NCBI GenBank assembly: GCA_964019135.1
Contig: OZ025260.1
Location: 34,714,254-34,778,253 of the forward strand
Reading direction: 5' to 3'
Source: Arenicola marina
Taxonomy: Eukaryota; Annelida; Polychaeta; Arenicolidae
DNA: 64,000 nucleotides
Shown here: in pieces, positions 44,301-54,150 of the stretch
How positions within the stretch are numbered: position 1 is the first letter of the stretch
Layout of the letters: each line of letters starts with the position of its first letter
Translations under genes and position numbers: made by a program
Notes under the pieces: generated by a model
Told to the model about the DNA's origin: nothing
What the model saw: only the letters and a program-made list of their open reading frames with translations
Databases searched by the model: none

Positions 44301-45440
44301 TGCTCGGTAGGGGAAGCTTACCTCCGTCATTGCTGTAGGCTCGGTAGGGGAAGCTTACCTCCGCCACTGCCGTATGCTCGGTAGGGGAAGCTTACCTCCG
44401 TCATTGCTGTATGCTCGATAGGGGAAGCTTACCTCCGCCATTGCTGTAGGCTCGGTAGGGGAAGCTTACCTCCGCCACTGCCGTATGCTCGGTAGGGGAA
44501 GCTTACCTCCGCCACTGCCGTATGCTCGGTAGGGGAAGCTTACCTCCGTCATTGCTGTATGCTCGGTAGGGGAAGCTTACCTCCGCCACTGCCGTATGCT
44601 CGGTAGGGGAAGCTTACCTCCGCCATTGCTGTAGGCTCGGTAGGGGAAGCTTACCTCCGCCACTGCCGTATGCTCGGTAGGGGAAGCTTACCTCCGCCAC
44701 TGCCGTATGCTCGGTAGGGGAAGCTTACATCCGTCATTGCTGTAGGCTCGGTAGGGGAAGCTTACCTCCATCATTGCTGTATGCTCGGGAGGGGAAGCTT
44801 ACCTCCGCCATTGCTGTAGGCTCGGTAGGGGAAGCTTACCTCCGCCATTGCTGTAGGCTCGGTAGGGGAAGCTTACCTCCGCCACTGCCGTATGCTCGGT
44901 AGGGGAAGCTTACCTCCGCCATTGCTGTAGGCTCGGTAGGGAAAGCTTACCTCCGCCACTGCTGTATGCTCGGTAGGGGAAGCTTACCTCCGCCACTGCC
45001 GTATGCTCGGTAGGGAAAGCTTACCTCCGCCACTGCTGTATGCTCGGTAGGGGAAGCTTACCTCCGCCACTGCCGTATGCTCGGTAGGGGAAGCTTACCT
45101 CCGCCATTGCTGTAGGCTCGGTAGGGGAAGCTTACCTCCGCCACTGCCGTATGCTCGGTAGGGGAAGCTTACCTCCGCCATTGCTGTAGGCTCGGTAGGG
45201 GAAGCTTACCTCCGCCATTGCTGTAGGCTCGGTAGGGGAAACTTACCTCCGCCATTGCTGTAGGCTCGGTAGGGAAAGCTTACCTCCGCCATTGCTGTAG
45301 GCTCGGTAGGGGAACCGCCATACGTTTCCCAGTCCCACGGCATATCCGACCGCGGACAGGAAGAAGTCACATTTCCCGGACCAGTTCCCACGCGCAGTCT
45401 CGTCTCCCTCCGCGATGTCAAGCGACTCCGCCGCTGCCCT
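35151..45440 (-). CDS. SLC6 family Na+/Cl- amino-acid transporter, gene B (14 coding exons, first exon missing)
   Basis: Paralogue of gene A with the same exon plan. Exons run 45440-45284, 43513-43382, 41976-41785, 41504-41402, 40957-40822, 40360-40226, 40079-39976, 39584-39460, 38892-38780, 38159-38022, 37473-37374, 36611-36511, 36264-36100 and 35384-35151. All are GT-AG and sum to 1935 nt (644 codons plus stop). Landmarks are GNVWRFPY in TM1, FLIPY in TM2, QIFYSLG in TM6, NCGTS in TM7, [10 protein letters not shown] and GLDSQ in TM8. TM11 and its preceding loop ([20 protein letters not shown], then [10 protein letters not shown]) resemble glycine transporters more closely than in gene A, so Na+/Cl- dependent glycine-like uptake is the best guess; the substrate is not proven. 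The C-tail carries PPEY and ends ADRL. The start codon exon lies upstream of 45440 and was not found. Confidence 0.93.
36100..36264 (-). CDS. Gene B exon e13: TM11 end and TM12
   Basis: 165 nt, phase 0, encoding [31 protein letters not shown] and [10 protein letters not shown]. The donor is GTAAAT. Confidence 0.93.
36511..36611 (-). CDS. Gene B exon e12: TM11
   Basis: 101 nt encoding [20 protein letters not shown], then [13 protein letters not shown]. The donor is GTGAGT. Confidence 0.93.
37374..37473 (-). CDS. Gene B exon e11: TM10
   Basis: 100 nt encoding [20 protein letters not shown], then [10 protein letters not shown]. The donor is GTAGGT. Confidence 0.93.
37550..37930. other. AT-rich intron segment, gene B e10-e11
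   Basis: Degenerate repeats of TTTTATTTAAATCT and AATTATTAT words. No other signal seen. Confidence 0.6.
38022..38159 (-). CDS. Gene B exon e10: TM8 end and TM9
   Basis: 138 nt encoding [20 protein letters not shown], then [19 protein letters not shown]. The TDEFP run is typical of glycine transporters. Confidence 0.93.
38345..38510 (-). mobile_element. tRNA-derived SINE, degenerate copy in gene B intron e9-e10
   Basis: Shares GGTGCCCGGGCTCGGATTC, AACCCAGGACCT and the CCACTACA A-box complement with the SINE at 20112-20304. The B box has one inserted base (GATTCCGAACC). A C-rich tract (38511-38580) follows. Confidence 0.8.
38780..38892 (-). CDS. Gene B exon e9: EL4 to TM8
   Basis: 113 nt encoding [20 protein letters not shown], then [17 protein letters not shown]. 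The donor is GTCAGT. Confidence 0.93.
39460..39584 (-). CDS. Gene B exon e8: TM7
   Basis: 125 nt encoding [20 protein letters not shown], then [21 protein letters not shown]. The donor is GTGGGT. Confidence 0.93.
39976..40079 (-). CDS. Gene B exon e7: TM6
   Basis: 104 nt encoding [20 protein letters not shown] and [10 protein letters not shown]. The donor is GTCAGT. Confidence 0.93.
40226..40360 (-). CDS. Gene B exon e6: TM5
   Basis: 135 nt encoding [20 protein letters not shown], then a linker ending [10 protein letters not shown]. The donor is GTGAGG. Confidence 0.93.
40565..40800. repeat. ATT/TTA-rich simple repeat, gene B intron e5-e6
   Basis: Long run of (ATT)n, (TAT)n and near-palindromic AT words close to the e5 donor. 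Confidence 0.8.
40822..40957 (-). CDS. Gene B exon e5: TM4
   Basis: 136 nt encoding [11 protein letters not shown], then [14 protein letters not shown] and KGIKSSGK. The donor is GTGCGT. Confidence 0.93.
41402..41504 (-). CDS. Gene B exon e4: end of EL2
   Basis: 103 nt encoding [14 protein letters not shown] to [14 protein letters not shown] with sequons NTT and NCT. The donor is GTACGT. Confidence 0.9.
41785..41976 (-). CDS. Gene B exon e3: TM3 and start of EL2
   Basis: 192 nt encoding [26 protein letters not shown] and sequons NKT and NQT; the donor is GTTTGT. It is 21 nt shorter than gene A e3, the difference falling in EL2. Confidence 0.92.
41987..42165. repeat. Tandem repeat, about 27-bp unit x 7, at the gene B e3 acceptor
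   Basis: Units of CACGTGGTCGTCATACACAG plus AAAGC with variants, starting about 10 bases upstream of the e3 acceptor. Each unit carries an E-box CACGTG. Confidence 0.88.
42330..43362. repeat. Minisatellite, 32-bp unit, about 32 copies (gene B intron e2-e3)
   Basis: The unit begins CACTGGGTGACCAAAAGCGC and ends TACCCACTGG(A/G)C. Copies are highly similar. The array stops about 18 bases inside the intron from the e2 donor. Confidence 0.95.
43382..43513 (-). CDS. Gene B exon e2: TM2
   Basis: 132 nt encoding [29 protein letters not shown] and KAVPFFK. The donor GTAAGT is followed about 15 bases later by the 32-bp array. Confidence 0.93.
43607..44036. other. Intron e1-e2 of gene B, non-repetitive part
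   Basis: No gene or clear motif. It lies between exon e2 and the first stray junction unit. Confidence 0.5.
44037..44070. repeat. Isolated copy of the e1-junction unit
   Basis: AAGCTTACCTCCGCCATTGC and TGTAGGCTCGG match the array unit exactly, but the copy is separated from the array by about 150 bases of unrelated DNA. Confidence 0.85.
44224..45315. repeat. Minisatellite, 37-bp unit x 29, made of gene B exon e1's 3' end plus donor
   Basis: Register at 44281 and 44318 is 37 bases. On the minus strand each unit reads CCCCTACCGAGC, then (C/A)TAC(A/G)GCA(A/G)TGGCGGAG, then GTAAGCTT. That is the last 29 coding bases of e1 (PYRAYSNGG) plus 8 intron bases. The final unit (45284-45312) is the real exon end. 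Reading through the first donor meets a stop in the next unit. Confidence 0.96.
45284..45440 (-). CDS. Gene B exon e1: N-tail and TM1
   Basis: Phase-0 start after a strong TTTTTTTCAG acceptor. Encodes [24 protein letters not shown] and [15 protein letters not shown]; the donor is GTAAGC. The last 29 coding bases plus 8 intron bases are the unit of the 37-bp array that follows. Confidence 0.92.
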
Positions 45441-45599
45441 CTGAAAAAAACGATATGAAATGTGACTCTAATCGCGTGTTGCACACGGAGGTATTAGGGT
45501 TGGACGTTCTAATACAACCTGTGTAGGTCATATCACGATAACAGACAGGGCCAACGTCTACAGTGGCCATATCTCCTAGAGTAAACCTATTCTCTTTAC

Positions 45600-45700
45600 C
45601 AAGCCAGACATGGGATCTTTATCCTACATACATCACGGTATTTACACCGGTGGGGCTCGAATCACGCACCCGCCGCTTTGGCTGGCCTGGCGGAGCACAT
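45600..45700 (-). mobile_element. Fragment of a second tRNA-derived SINE family
   Basis: Shares ACATGGGATC, TTATCCT, ATTTACAC, TCGAA.CACGCAC and CTGGCGGAG in order with 58500-58640. The B box is degenerate and the A-box end is missing. Confidence 0.65.
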
Positions 45701-48700
45701 CCTGCAGGATTGTTAGTGGATGAATACGAGGTGAATAAACCTGAACAATAGCTTTGCAGCAGAAAACGGTATGTAGACGGGGGGGGGGTACCTCCTGTGA
45801 ATCGTGAATACCCAAGAACTAGAGAGAGTAATGTCGAATCTCCTAGGTGAGGACTGCTCAAGACTGGGCGCGAATATACGACTTGTTATCGACTTTCAGT
45901 CACACTCGTTAGATAAAATTTAATACCTAGAAACATCTTGCTGGTTAGATATATTTGGACAATGATAGTTCTGTAATTTCGAGCTCTGTGACATGACAAG
46001 TGCTATAAATTTATCTGTATGTGGTAGTCTTGGCTTATGCCACCGATGTGAAGCAAGCAGTCAGCCCCACAACTTGTTTTGATTGTTTTTACGTCCGCCT
46101 TAAAACTTGACGTCACGCCAAGCTGCCCCCCTACAAAGGCCAGGTGCTGGCCCAGATTGTTATGTATTCAGATATTCTTCATTGAAAGAGTTCCCAGATA
46201 CTTGCACATAGCATAAGTGTGAAGAGAAATGCGAGACCTCCACACTTATCGGGCTGAGTCAACATTGTTAGACATTTCGGTCGACCCAGGGTGGGAGTGC
46301 CGGTGAGCGGGGGAGGGTGGATGCAGGGGAGGTGGCCGCTAGTTGTGTTTCGGAACGCGAGCTGCAGCCTCAAACTGTTCAAATACATTAGGCACTTTAA
46401 ACCGAAGGAACTTTACAACAGAAGGGTTTGCCAATGTGATGGTACAATGTAGACCAATGTAGATCAAGGTCATGGTCAAGGTCAGAGCCATCATGTTTAC
46501 TCGTCAAGACGCTGGCATACGTACGGAGCAGTCACGCCGTGCTTCCAGCACGCCAAGATGCCGCCATTGCTGTTCTTGCCCTTGTGCCCGCGTTTTCTTA
46601 TGATTTATCTACCAGGCATATATTAGATGAATTGATTTGATGGGAGATATATGACGAATGAAAATATTAAACAGATCATTAAACTATGGGCATTGGTGAA
46701 GCTTTTTGCCACTTAAATTCAATATAGATATAAGAAAGCATCCATTAAATGGTTAAGACTGAAGCAAATCAAACAAAACATGCGTCCAGGTCATTTCCGG
46801 AACAATCAGAAATTCGTTTTTCAGAAAGAAAATTATTGTATGAGTAACTTTAACACGTTGTGGTTCCAATTACTACCGCCGCGAGGGGGAGAGCATGCGA
46901 TGACCAACAATTTTCCGTGCGTAAATGAAAGACCACGCGTGATATTTAAGTAAATGTTGGCGCCTTAGAAACAGAAATCAGAAACTTCACTTGCCGAGTG
47001 AATATTTTACATTTTAGACCCGACCAACCATGGTCAAATTTTTTGCTTTGCGTTAAAAAGATGTGCGAAGGGTTTCTTGCATAAATCGGGACCATATTAG
47101 TCAACACCATGCAAATTAGACGAGAGGGGTGAAGTATGCGAGGTGTATTACACGTTAATACATGTGAACTCAATGCATTACGAGGACCAAACTTAGGGGC
47201 GCACCATTTCATATCTGGAGGGGGGGGGGGGCCTAGAAAATAAATTACCACGCAATTTTTTTATTTTTCACAAATTTATTCACATTTTTTTTTGGTATCT
47301 TTGTCTTCAAATTATTTATTTCTTTAGACACCCACAAGGAAATTTTACGAGGCACTTTTTTGAATTATGAAAAGCAAGTTATTTTTTTTTGTAGCATCTG
47401 AAAAGCAAACATGTTTTCCCCCCAAATAGTCACAAACTATTTTTTTCAAATATTTTCTACGCCCCCCCTCCCTGATATGCAATGGTGCGCCCCTTAGGTC
47501 AGTACAAGGTGGGTCCAGCATTCTGAAATCCCTGGGGGGGCGCATGAGGGGTACACTTTAGGGTTAGTAATTTCCGCGGAAAAGGGGGTCGCACGCAAGT
47601 TTGAGCGAATTCACAACTACATTGGCAGCTCAACAGGGTGAGACATTCGAACCCCCTGGACCCCCCCCCCCCCCTACACACACCGCCCCCACCCCTCCCT
47701 ACCCCCTAGCCACACACACCCTTTGGATCTGCCTGTTATTCGATATCCCAGAGAGCTACTGACGTCATAGGGTGCAACGTACACTTCGGTCAAAACACAT
47801 TGCCGATATGCTTGAGATCTTCAGGTGTGACCCAAACCACTTCCCAGACAGCCGTGAATGGTAAACAACTATCCGGACTAAACACGGCAAACATATAGCT
47901 TCTGAAATTCGGAATTTACATCACCTCACAATGGCGGGAATTCACCAGGGTTATAGTTAGGTGACATCAAAACAATTTTGTTTGTGCGAGAAAGGAGCAA
48001 ACCTATCATATAGTGGCTCTCAGACCTCAAGGAATATGGAACAGGCCACCGTTAGGCACATATTGGCTACAGTGGGCCACTACACCTGCCGGGAATGGCT
48101 TTGAAACAGGTCGATGCATACTCTTACAAATGCAATCAGTTGCACTTAATTGTGATCCCACTCTTAGGCTATTTGAACTTCGTGGGGATATTTGAATACA
48201 ACTTGACGCATGATAGAAGACGGCGTCATGTATGGTGCATCTTGTCTTGCACAGCCAAAGGTCAAACAAGATAGGATTGCAGTTATGACATCGTCTAAAT
48301 TTTCCTCCATCCGCACGACCTTGACCTAAACATGATCTCGACAAACGCTGCCCTTGAATGGTTTAAACAATATATGTGTCTCGGTTTGGCATCGTTAACC
48401 CTTGAATGTCTTCTGGTCATTGAGGTAAGACACGCCCTCGGAGACAGAAGTAAAGTCCACATTTCAGTATTTTTAGATCCTAATAAATATTTTTATATTT
48501 GAGTAATTATTTCTATATTCCAGCAAACCTGTCAATATTTTAGCATTTTGCTAGTGTTCTATCATTTTTTTCGCAATGACTTAGCAGTTTCGAGGCAGGG
48601 ACCAAACTGCTGTGGGGCATTCGTCGAATAAGGTCCTAAAGTTCCACTTCAACTGATTTAAAAACGTTGGCTGGTGAGATAATTGGCCGCTGTGTAGGGC

Positions 48701-49335
48701 GCGCCCTTGGGTTCCGCGTCACGCATACTGCACACGCTTTGTTTAACTGGCCTTAGCTGACACCACTGTCCAATGGGACGGGGTGGCGGCAGGGGCGGGG
48801 TGCCGCTTGCATACATGGCTCTGCTCCCTCCACCTACACAACTGGCACTGGAAATACATGCTCGAGTACGCCAAAGCCAAACATGTGGTGTAGGGGGTAG
48901 GGATGGAATGTAGTAGGGGCTGGGGTACAAGGGACACCCCCTCCCCTCCCCTCCCCTCCCCGCCCAACCCCGCCCCAGGCCAGACTTGTTGATCCTGCAT
49001 GCAACGCGTGATTAAATAATGCGTCAGTCTATTTCCCTTGAATTCTCGACCCTGGTCGTTTCGGTAAAACTAAGTCATCTGAATTAAATTTGGGTTAGCG
49101 CCGACACAGTGAAACCCCCACCTCCGCAGATACCTTGATGCTCAGAGCCGGGGTGCGCGTCCCCTCTTTCACCCGCCGCCGAATGGCGACTACACCGAGG
49201 CACGCCTCTCCCATCCATTATAACGGTAAACATGCACGAATTGTTTATAGGAAAAACCGAAGGCGCGGGGGGGGGGGGGGGGAGTTAAAGGGTACATAAG
49301 AAATATTCGCAAACAACTCCCTTACCTGACAGAGT
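45701..49335. other. Upstream region of gene B, no gene recognised
   Basis: Contains G- and C-runs (about 47221, 47663, 48940) and short unsupported ORFs. The initiator exon of gene B should be in or beyond this stretch, but nothing here could be recognised as an SLC6 N-terminus. Confidence 0.45.
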
Positions 49336-49445
49336 GTTGATGTCCGTTGGGTGTTTTAGGCCGCTTTTGAACACATGAATGATATGAAGTATGCCAGGAA
49401 ACCTCCCGTGGCAATGAGATGCACGAAACATGCCCCAGACGCAGA
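49336..49445 (-). mobile_element. tRNA-derived SINE fragment (body only)
   Basis: GTGTTTTAGGCCGCTTTTG, AACCTCCCG, AATGA and CGAAACATGCCCCAGA match the body of the 20112-20304 SINE. The tRNA-like head is absent. Confidence 0.75.
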
Positions 49446-49494
49446 TGTTGCCGGGGCGCAAAGCTCATTGTATCGCGATGATGAGAAAAACAAA

Positions 49495-49893
49495 TGTCGG
49501 CGTTTTAGGCCGCTTTTGTGCACACAGGTATCTTGACACCTCCCGGACAATGGGATAGGGTGTTGACACCTCCCGGACAATGGGATAGGGTGTTGACACC
49601 TCCCGGACAATGGGATAGGGTGTTGACACCTCCCGGACGATGGGATAGGGTGTTGACTCCTCCCGGACAATGGGATAGGGTGTTGATACCTCCCGGACAA
49701 TGGGATAGGGTGTTTACACCTCCCGGACAATGGGATAGGGTGTTGACACCTCCCGGACAATGGGATAGGGTGTTGACACCTCCCCGACAATGGGATAGGG
49801 TGTTGACACCTCCCGGACAATGGGATAGGGTGTTGACACTTCCCGGACAATGGGATAGGGTGTTGACACCTCCCGGAAAATGGGATAGGGTGT
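49495..49893. repeat. SINE-seeded minisatellite, 30-bp unit x 12
   Basis: Starts with the SINE body end (CGTTTTAGGCCGCTTTTGTG, CACACAGG), then runs into perfect 30-base units TGTTGACACCTCCCGGACAA plus TGGGATAGGG. The word CCTCCCG-GA-AATG also occurs in the SINE body. Because 30 is divisible by 3, both strands stay open (TPPGQWDRVL or GRCQHPIPLS per unit). Confidence 0.9.
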
Positions 49894-50058
49894 TAGCGTC
49901 CCAATTACGATCAGCTATCAAGCAGGGCAGATCTTTTCGGTCATATTGGCCATTATCTTTTAAAGAAAAAGTTACGGATGGGTTAAATGTAAACGCTATT
50001 CTTTATTTTAGCTCACTAAACATATTTGGTCTATATCATGTCCGTATAATGGTGAGCC

Positions 50059-50256
50059 ACATTTTATTTTTTGATCAAAGTAGACTCCTTAAGAAAAGGT
50101 TTGAAAATCGGTGATAACATTATCACATTTTATTTTTTGATCAAAGTAGACTCCTTAAGAAAAGGTTTGAAAATCGGTGATAACATTATCACATTTTATT
50201 TTTTTATCAAAGTAGACTCCTTAAGAAAAGGTTCGAAAATCGGTGATAACATTATG
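50059..50256. repeat. Tandem repeat, 66-bp unit x 3
   Basis: Three near-identical copies starting around ATTTTATTTTTTGATCAAAG with GTAGACTCCTTAAGAAAAGG inside. 66 is a multiple of 3, so a plus-strand ORF runs through (IKVDSLRKGLKIGDN). No protein family is recognised. Confidence 0.9.
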
Positions 50257-52728
50257 TACTTTATACCTGTTGTGAATCACTTGACATGTACGCCAGGTTT
50301 TCCGGAACTGAAGTGAGTTAGTCTCTAGCATATTGTATATTCCGCATCCGACAGTCTTCCTTCACACGCGTTATCTTACCTTATCTTTCTTCCCCATGAG
50401 CGCGACTTCAATAACGTTAGACAAAAGAATAAGTTGGTTCAATCCACAACTTCCTCTGTAAGCATCAGTTTGTAAGTGCGTCTTCCACCACTTGGGTTGG
50501 CGTTCCTGGGCTATTCTCTCAGGTAAATTCCGGTGTGCTGCGTACGCTTCCGAGCTACCTGAATGGCCTACTCTCAGAACTAGTCATGCAACTTATTATG
50601 CCAGCGTAACTGAAGCGTGACGGCGGCTCGCCACAGGTTTCAGACAAATCAACATACTGCAGTTGCGTCCACAACTGTTAGGCGGCCTAAAGTATCTCTG
50701 CGCGCGCACACATCGCTTGTGACAACAGAGCTGAATAAACAATGATTTATAATGGCAAGAGACTGAGCGCAAGATGCTGCGACTCAGCATGTGGAATAAA
50801 TATATGTGAATCTGAAATTCTGAAAACAAATTTGATATTAATCCCAATTTTCCTCCTTGATGGTATAAGATATATTACTCATCCGCATCTGCTGCCGCAT
50901 TTAGTCTCCCGTCTCACATTTCCTATTGTGGTAATAGATCAGTTGACGTTTATAGTATCACACGAATATGCAATGGCAACTATTCATTTTGACAAGGTTT
51001 TTCGTTTTTCAATGTTTAGTTTTTGTTTCAGTGTAGCTCGCGTGTTACTCCCATATTACAATATTGACAATCGACGGACAAGATACCAGTTAGAATATGT
51101 CTTTCACAAAATGTGGACAGGGCAACAGTGTTTGTGTTAAGCGCTGAAGCCAATGAAGGTATCACTAATCTCTGAACGCACAATGGTGCAGACAGTTTTG
51201 AAGGCCACCACTTCTGCCCTTCACATTCATCTTTGCCCAAGCAGCCTCTTCTCCAGTCAACACACTGTGCTTTCACAAATAAAAACATGTTTTTAATGTA
51301 TACATATGCAGATAATGTTAGAACCCATGAAATGAATATGTACATACTAAATGGTCGGCGAGAGAAATGCGTGAGTTATGTTGTAAACATGCGTCACCCT
51401 TACATGGAAGAACGACCGATAAAAGTGACTTGATAGCATTTTGTGACGCATCACGACTGCCGACAAGTTAAGCATAACAGAGAGAGGTTCGACAAGGCCG
51501 GTAAATTCGAAATGGCCGGGAGCGAATATCATGCCCTCCCTCAATAGAAGCTGGGCGACATGTTCAGTCCGGGCCTTTCAGGTGGACGACGAGAGGCGCT
51601 GCGTAGTGTACTTGACCCAGACACGCAGGTGGACATGTATGTATGCCTTCACGGAGGATGCGAGACTCGGTCCAATAGTGTGCCCTTCTATGACCCCCCT
51701 CCCCCCCCCCCACTATTGCCCCCGCTATGTCCCCCCTCTATGGCCTTCTATGCTTAACATGTCATGTCGGTTTTATGGAATTTGTATGTACACTAAACTT
51801 AAACATAGAGAGATGGTCGCCAAGGCCCGTAAGTTCATTTGGGTAAAATGTGAACCGTCCTTTCTGTTGGGAGTGGTATCGTAAAATCTTTGTTTGAAAG
51901 GTTATTTAAAACGTTTGTTTCATCGCCGACTGCAATACTTGTATCATCGTAGTATCCAACAGGTAAACGTTAACAGCATGTTTTATCAACATACCTTCAT
52001 GAGTCCTCTAAGGGATGTTAAAAGGCCGCGCTTTCATCCAAAAACATGCAAGTTGGGAGGTGGGTGGAGGGGGAGAATGGGGAGGTTGGTATTCAATGGA
52101 ATGGCTTTTCATCGCCACGGGATATTTTTCATAATTGGATACTTGCTTGGGTGACAATTTTTTATTGACTGTTCATGTTTTATTGTGGACACATCAACCA
52201 CGGTGTGCTAGCTCTTTCCTTGCAGAAGAACTAGTATGACGTACATAGCATTTCGCTGGGCGATTGCCAACCAAATGGTGTGGATGTTTTAGCAGGCTTT
52301 TCCTAATGTCCGTCGTGCATCTTCAAAAATAGACATTTATATGAGTTTAGTTATTCATTTATTTAAGTGAATAAGGTCCAGTGACTACACATGTATATAG
52401 CTGTATTTAACCTGTTCGTTGCCAAGACGCCACGACCGGCGACCATGCATACGTCCCATCGGTAGTACTGTGGAATTAGTGCTGTAGTGCTGCACCACTA
52501 AATGCTATCAATAAAACGTGGGCACTTACATCAAGAGGATGAAAAACAAATGAATGTAAAAACTTGACTCAAGTGTTACCCTATTTAGCCAGGATCGTTG
52601 ATGTTAGGGCACATGTATTTTATTACAGTGGTAAAGGCATCTCGGCGCGACTATTATGTGACCTAATGAGACACCGTTCGCTCTAACATAACAGAACGAC
52701 CACAGAACGCTGACTTTGTCGGTGACCG
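50257..52728. other. Gene-poor stretch
   Basis: Only short ORFs and a C-run near 51696. No family or structure recognised. Confidence 0.45.
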
Positions 52729-52984
52729 TTAAAGCAATATGCTTACATGCGCCATCTTAGATTTTTTACATTTTAGAATCAGGACTAAAAGTATCTCAAA
52801 ATTTATGATGCATATGTTTTATATCTCTTTCAGTCTGTAAAACAAACATTTCAACAGAAAACTGCGCGGTTTATTTATATCGCGCGGACGTCCTAGCGAG
52901 TCGAGGTCGACATCGCACAGAATACCGAACAGCGAACGGTATGGAGAAGATTAATACAAAAAATTACGGAATATATTGCTTTAA
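52729..52984. mobile_element. MITE-like element with TTAA target sites, copy 2 (inverted)
   Basis: Ends TTAAAGCAATATG and ATATATTGCTTTAA, with TTAA on both sides. The interior is the reverse complement of copy 1 (shared ATCTTAGATTTTTTACATTT, CATTTCAACA.A.AACTGCGCGG), but about 130 bases shorter. Confidence 0.85.
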
Positions 52985-53133
52985 TGCCATACTGTGCCAC
53001 ACTAAACTTGCGAATGTTACTTTACAATAAGAGAATTGAATTTACTTCATGCGGCGATAATAACTTTACGCCAAGGTGAGTTGATTTCACGTTAAACGAA
53101 AACAAATTTAAGAAGAAAAATTACGCCTCGCGT

Positions 53134-53290
53134 AAATACTATGTTATGTCACGTAAATACAATGTCGCGCCAATACTATGTTATGTCTCGTAAAAATACA
53201 ATGTCGCGCAAATACTATGTTATGTCACGTAAACACAATTTCGCGCAAATACTGTTATGTCACGTGAACACAATGTCGCGTCAATACTAT
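53134..53290. repeat. Tandem repeat, about 37-bp unit, left part
   Basis: About four units of AATACTATGTTATGTCACGT plus AAATACAATGTCGCGCC. Split from its right part (54008-54150) by an LTR insertion. Confidence 0.85.
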
Positions 53291-54007
53291 TGTTACGCGT
53301 GCAATCACGCACTGATTCAACTAAGCCAACCCCGGTGTCATCACACACAATAAGCCGCACATAAACACTAAGACCGTGCAACAATACAGCGGTTGGCAGA
53401 TCACCTGCAACCGCTAAACACCACAACAGATAACAAAGTGTCACATGTAGTTATAGTGAAAACAGTCTAATAACACACGGATTACCGCATGACACTTGCC
53501 AACACAAGTCTACGCCAAAATACAATTCACACATGTTAATTCCCGGCCGCTGGTACCCGCGGCCAAACAACTACCACGAGGGTAGAAATAACATGTTGGC
53601 ACTAACCGCCCGAACCCATCATGGGCCACACTGGGCGGCGATTGACCAATAACAGCAACGGCATTTGCTATTGGTCAATCGTCGGGAAATAAGTTAGTAT
53701 AAATAAATGTGGAAGGCGAGCCTCGGAGGAGCTCAAGCCGACCACGGACACCCCAACTACAACAGTGCACATCTCTCAGCTTAGTACAAGGTTGGTTACA
53801 CTTTTTATGTCAACATTATATTTGTATATTGTACTTGTCCACATCCGCTATTGTTATTATTATCACCATTAAAACCCATCAATATTATTATTATACACGG
53901 TCGTTAGAGTTGGTTTATAGAATCCGCACAGGTCGAATCGGTATCCTCCTGCCAAGCGTGTTCCCCCTACATTAGTCTCAAGATAAGCGAGAAGAGCAAG
54001 TTTAACA
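53291..54007 (+). mobile_element. Solo LTR of a retrotransposon (717 bp)
   Basis: Begins TGTTACGCG and ends GTTTAACA; the TGTTA/TAACA ends are inverted and match the TG...CA rule. It is flanked by CTAT on both sides (53287-53290 and 54008-54011) and sits inside a tandem array. It has a TATAAATA box at 53698-53705 preceded by two CCAAT boxes in an inverted pair (GATTGACCAAT and ATTGGTCAATC, 53640-53680). No internal retrotransposon genes remain. A Gypsy-type origin is inference from the 4-base duplication and ends. Confidence 0.8.
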
Positions 54008-54150
54008 CTATGTTATGTAACGTAAATGCAATGTCGCGCAAATACTGTTATGTCACGTGAACACAATGTCGCGTCAATACTATGTTATGTAACGTAAATG
54101 CAATGTCGCGCAAATACTGTTATGTCACGTGAACACAATGTGGCGTCACA
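54008..54150. repeat. Tandem repeat, about 37-bp unit, right part
   Basis: Continues the 53134-53290 array after the LTR, with units CTATGTTATGTAACGTAAAT and GCAATGTCGCGCAAATACTG. Confidence 0.85.

Noticed and set aside
45206..45484. 92-aa minus ORF in another frame across gene B e1
   Set aside because: Off-frame reading of e1 and array units; the transporter frame gives GNVWRFPY.
49505..50114. Long ORFs with 10-residue repeats (TPPGQWDRVL / GRCQHPIPLS)
   Set aside because: A consequence of a 30-bp tandem repeat; no splice or protein evidence, and both strands are open.
50071..50316. 81-aa ORF with three 22-residue repeats
   Set aside because: Explained by a 66-bp tandem repeat; no family recognised.
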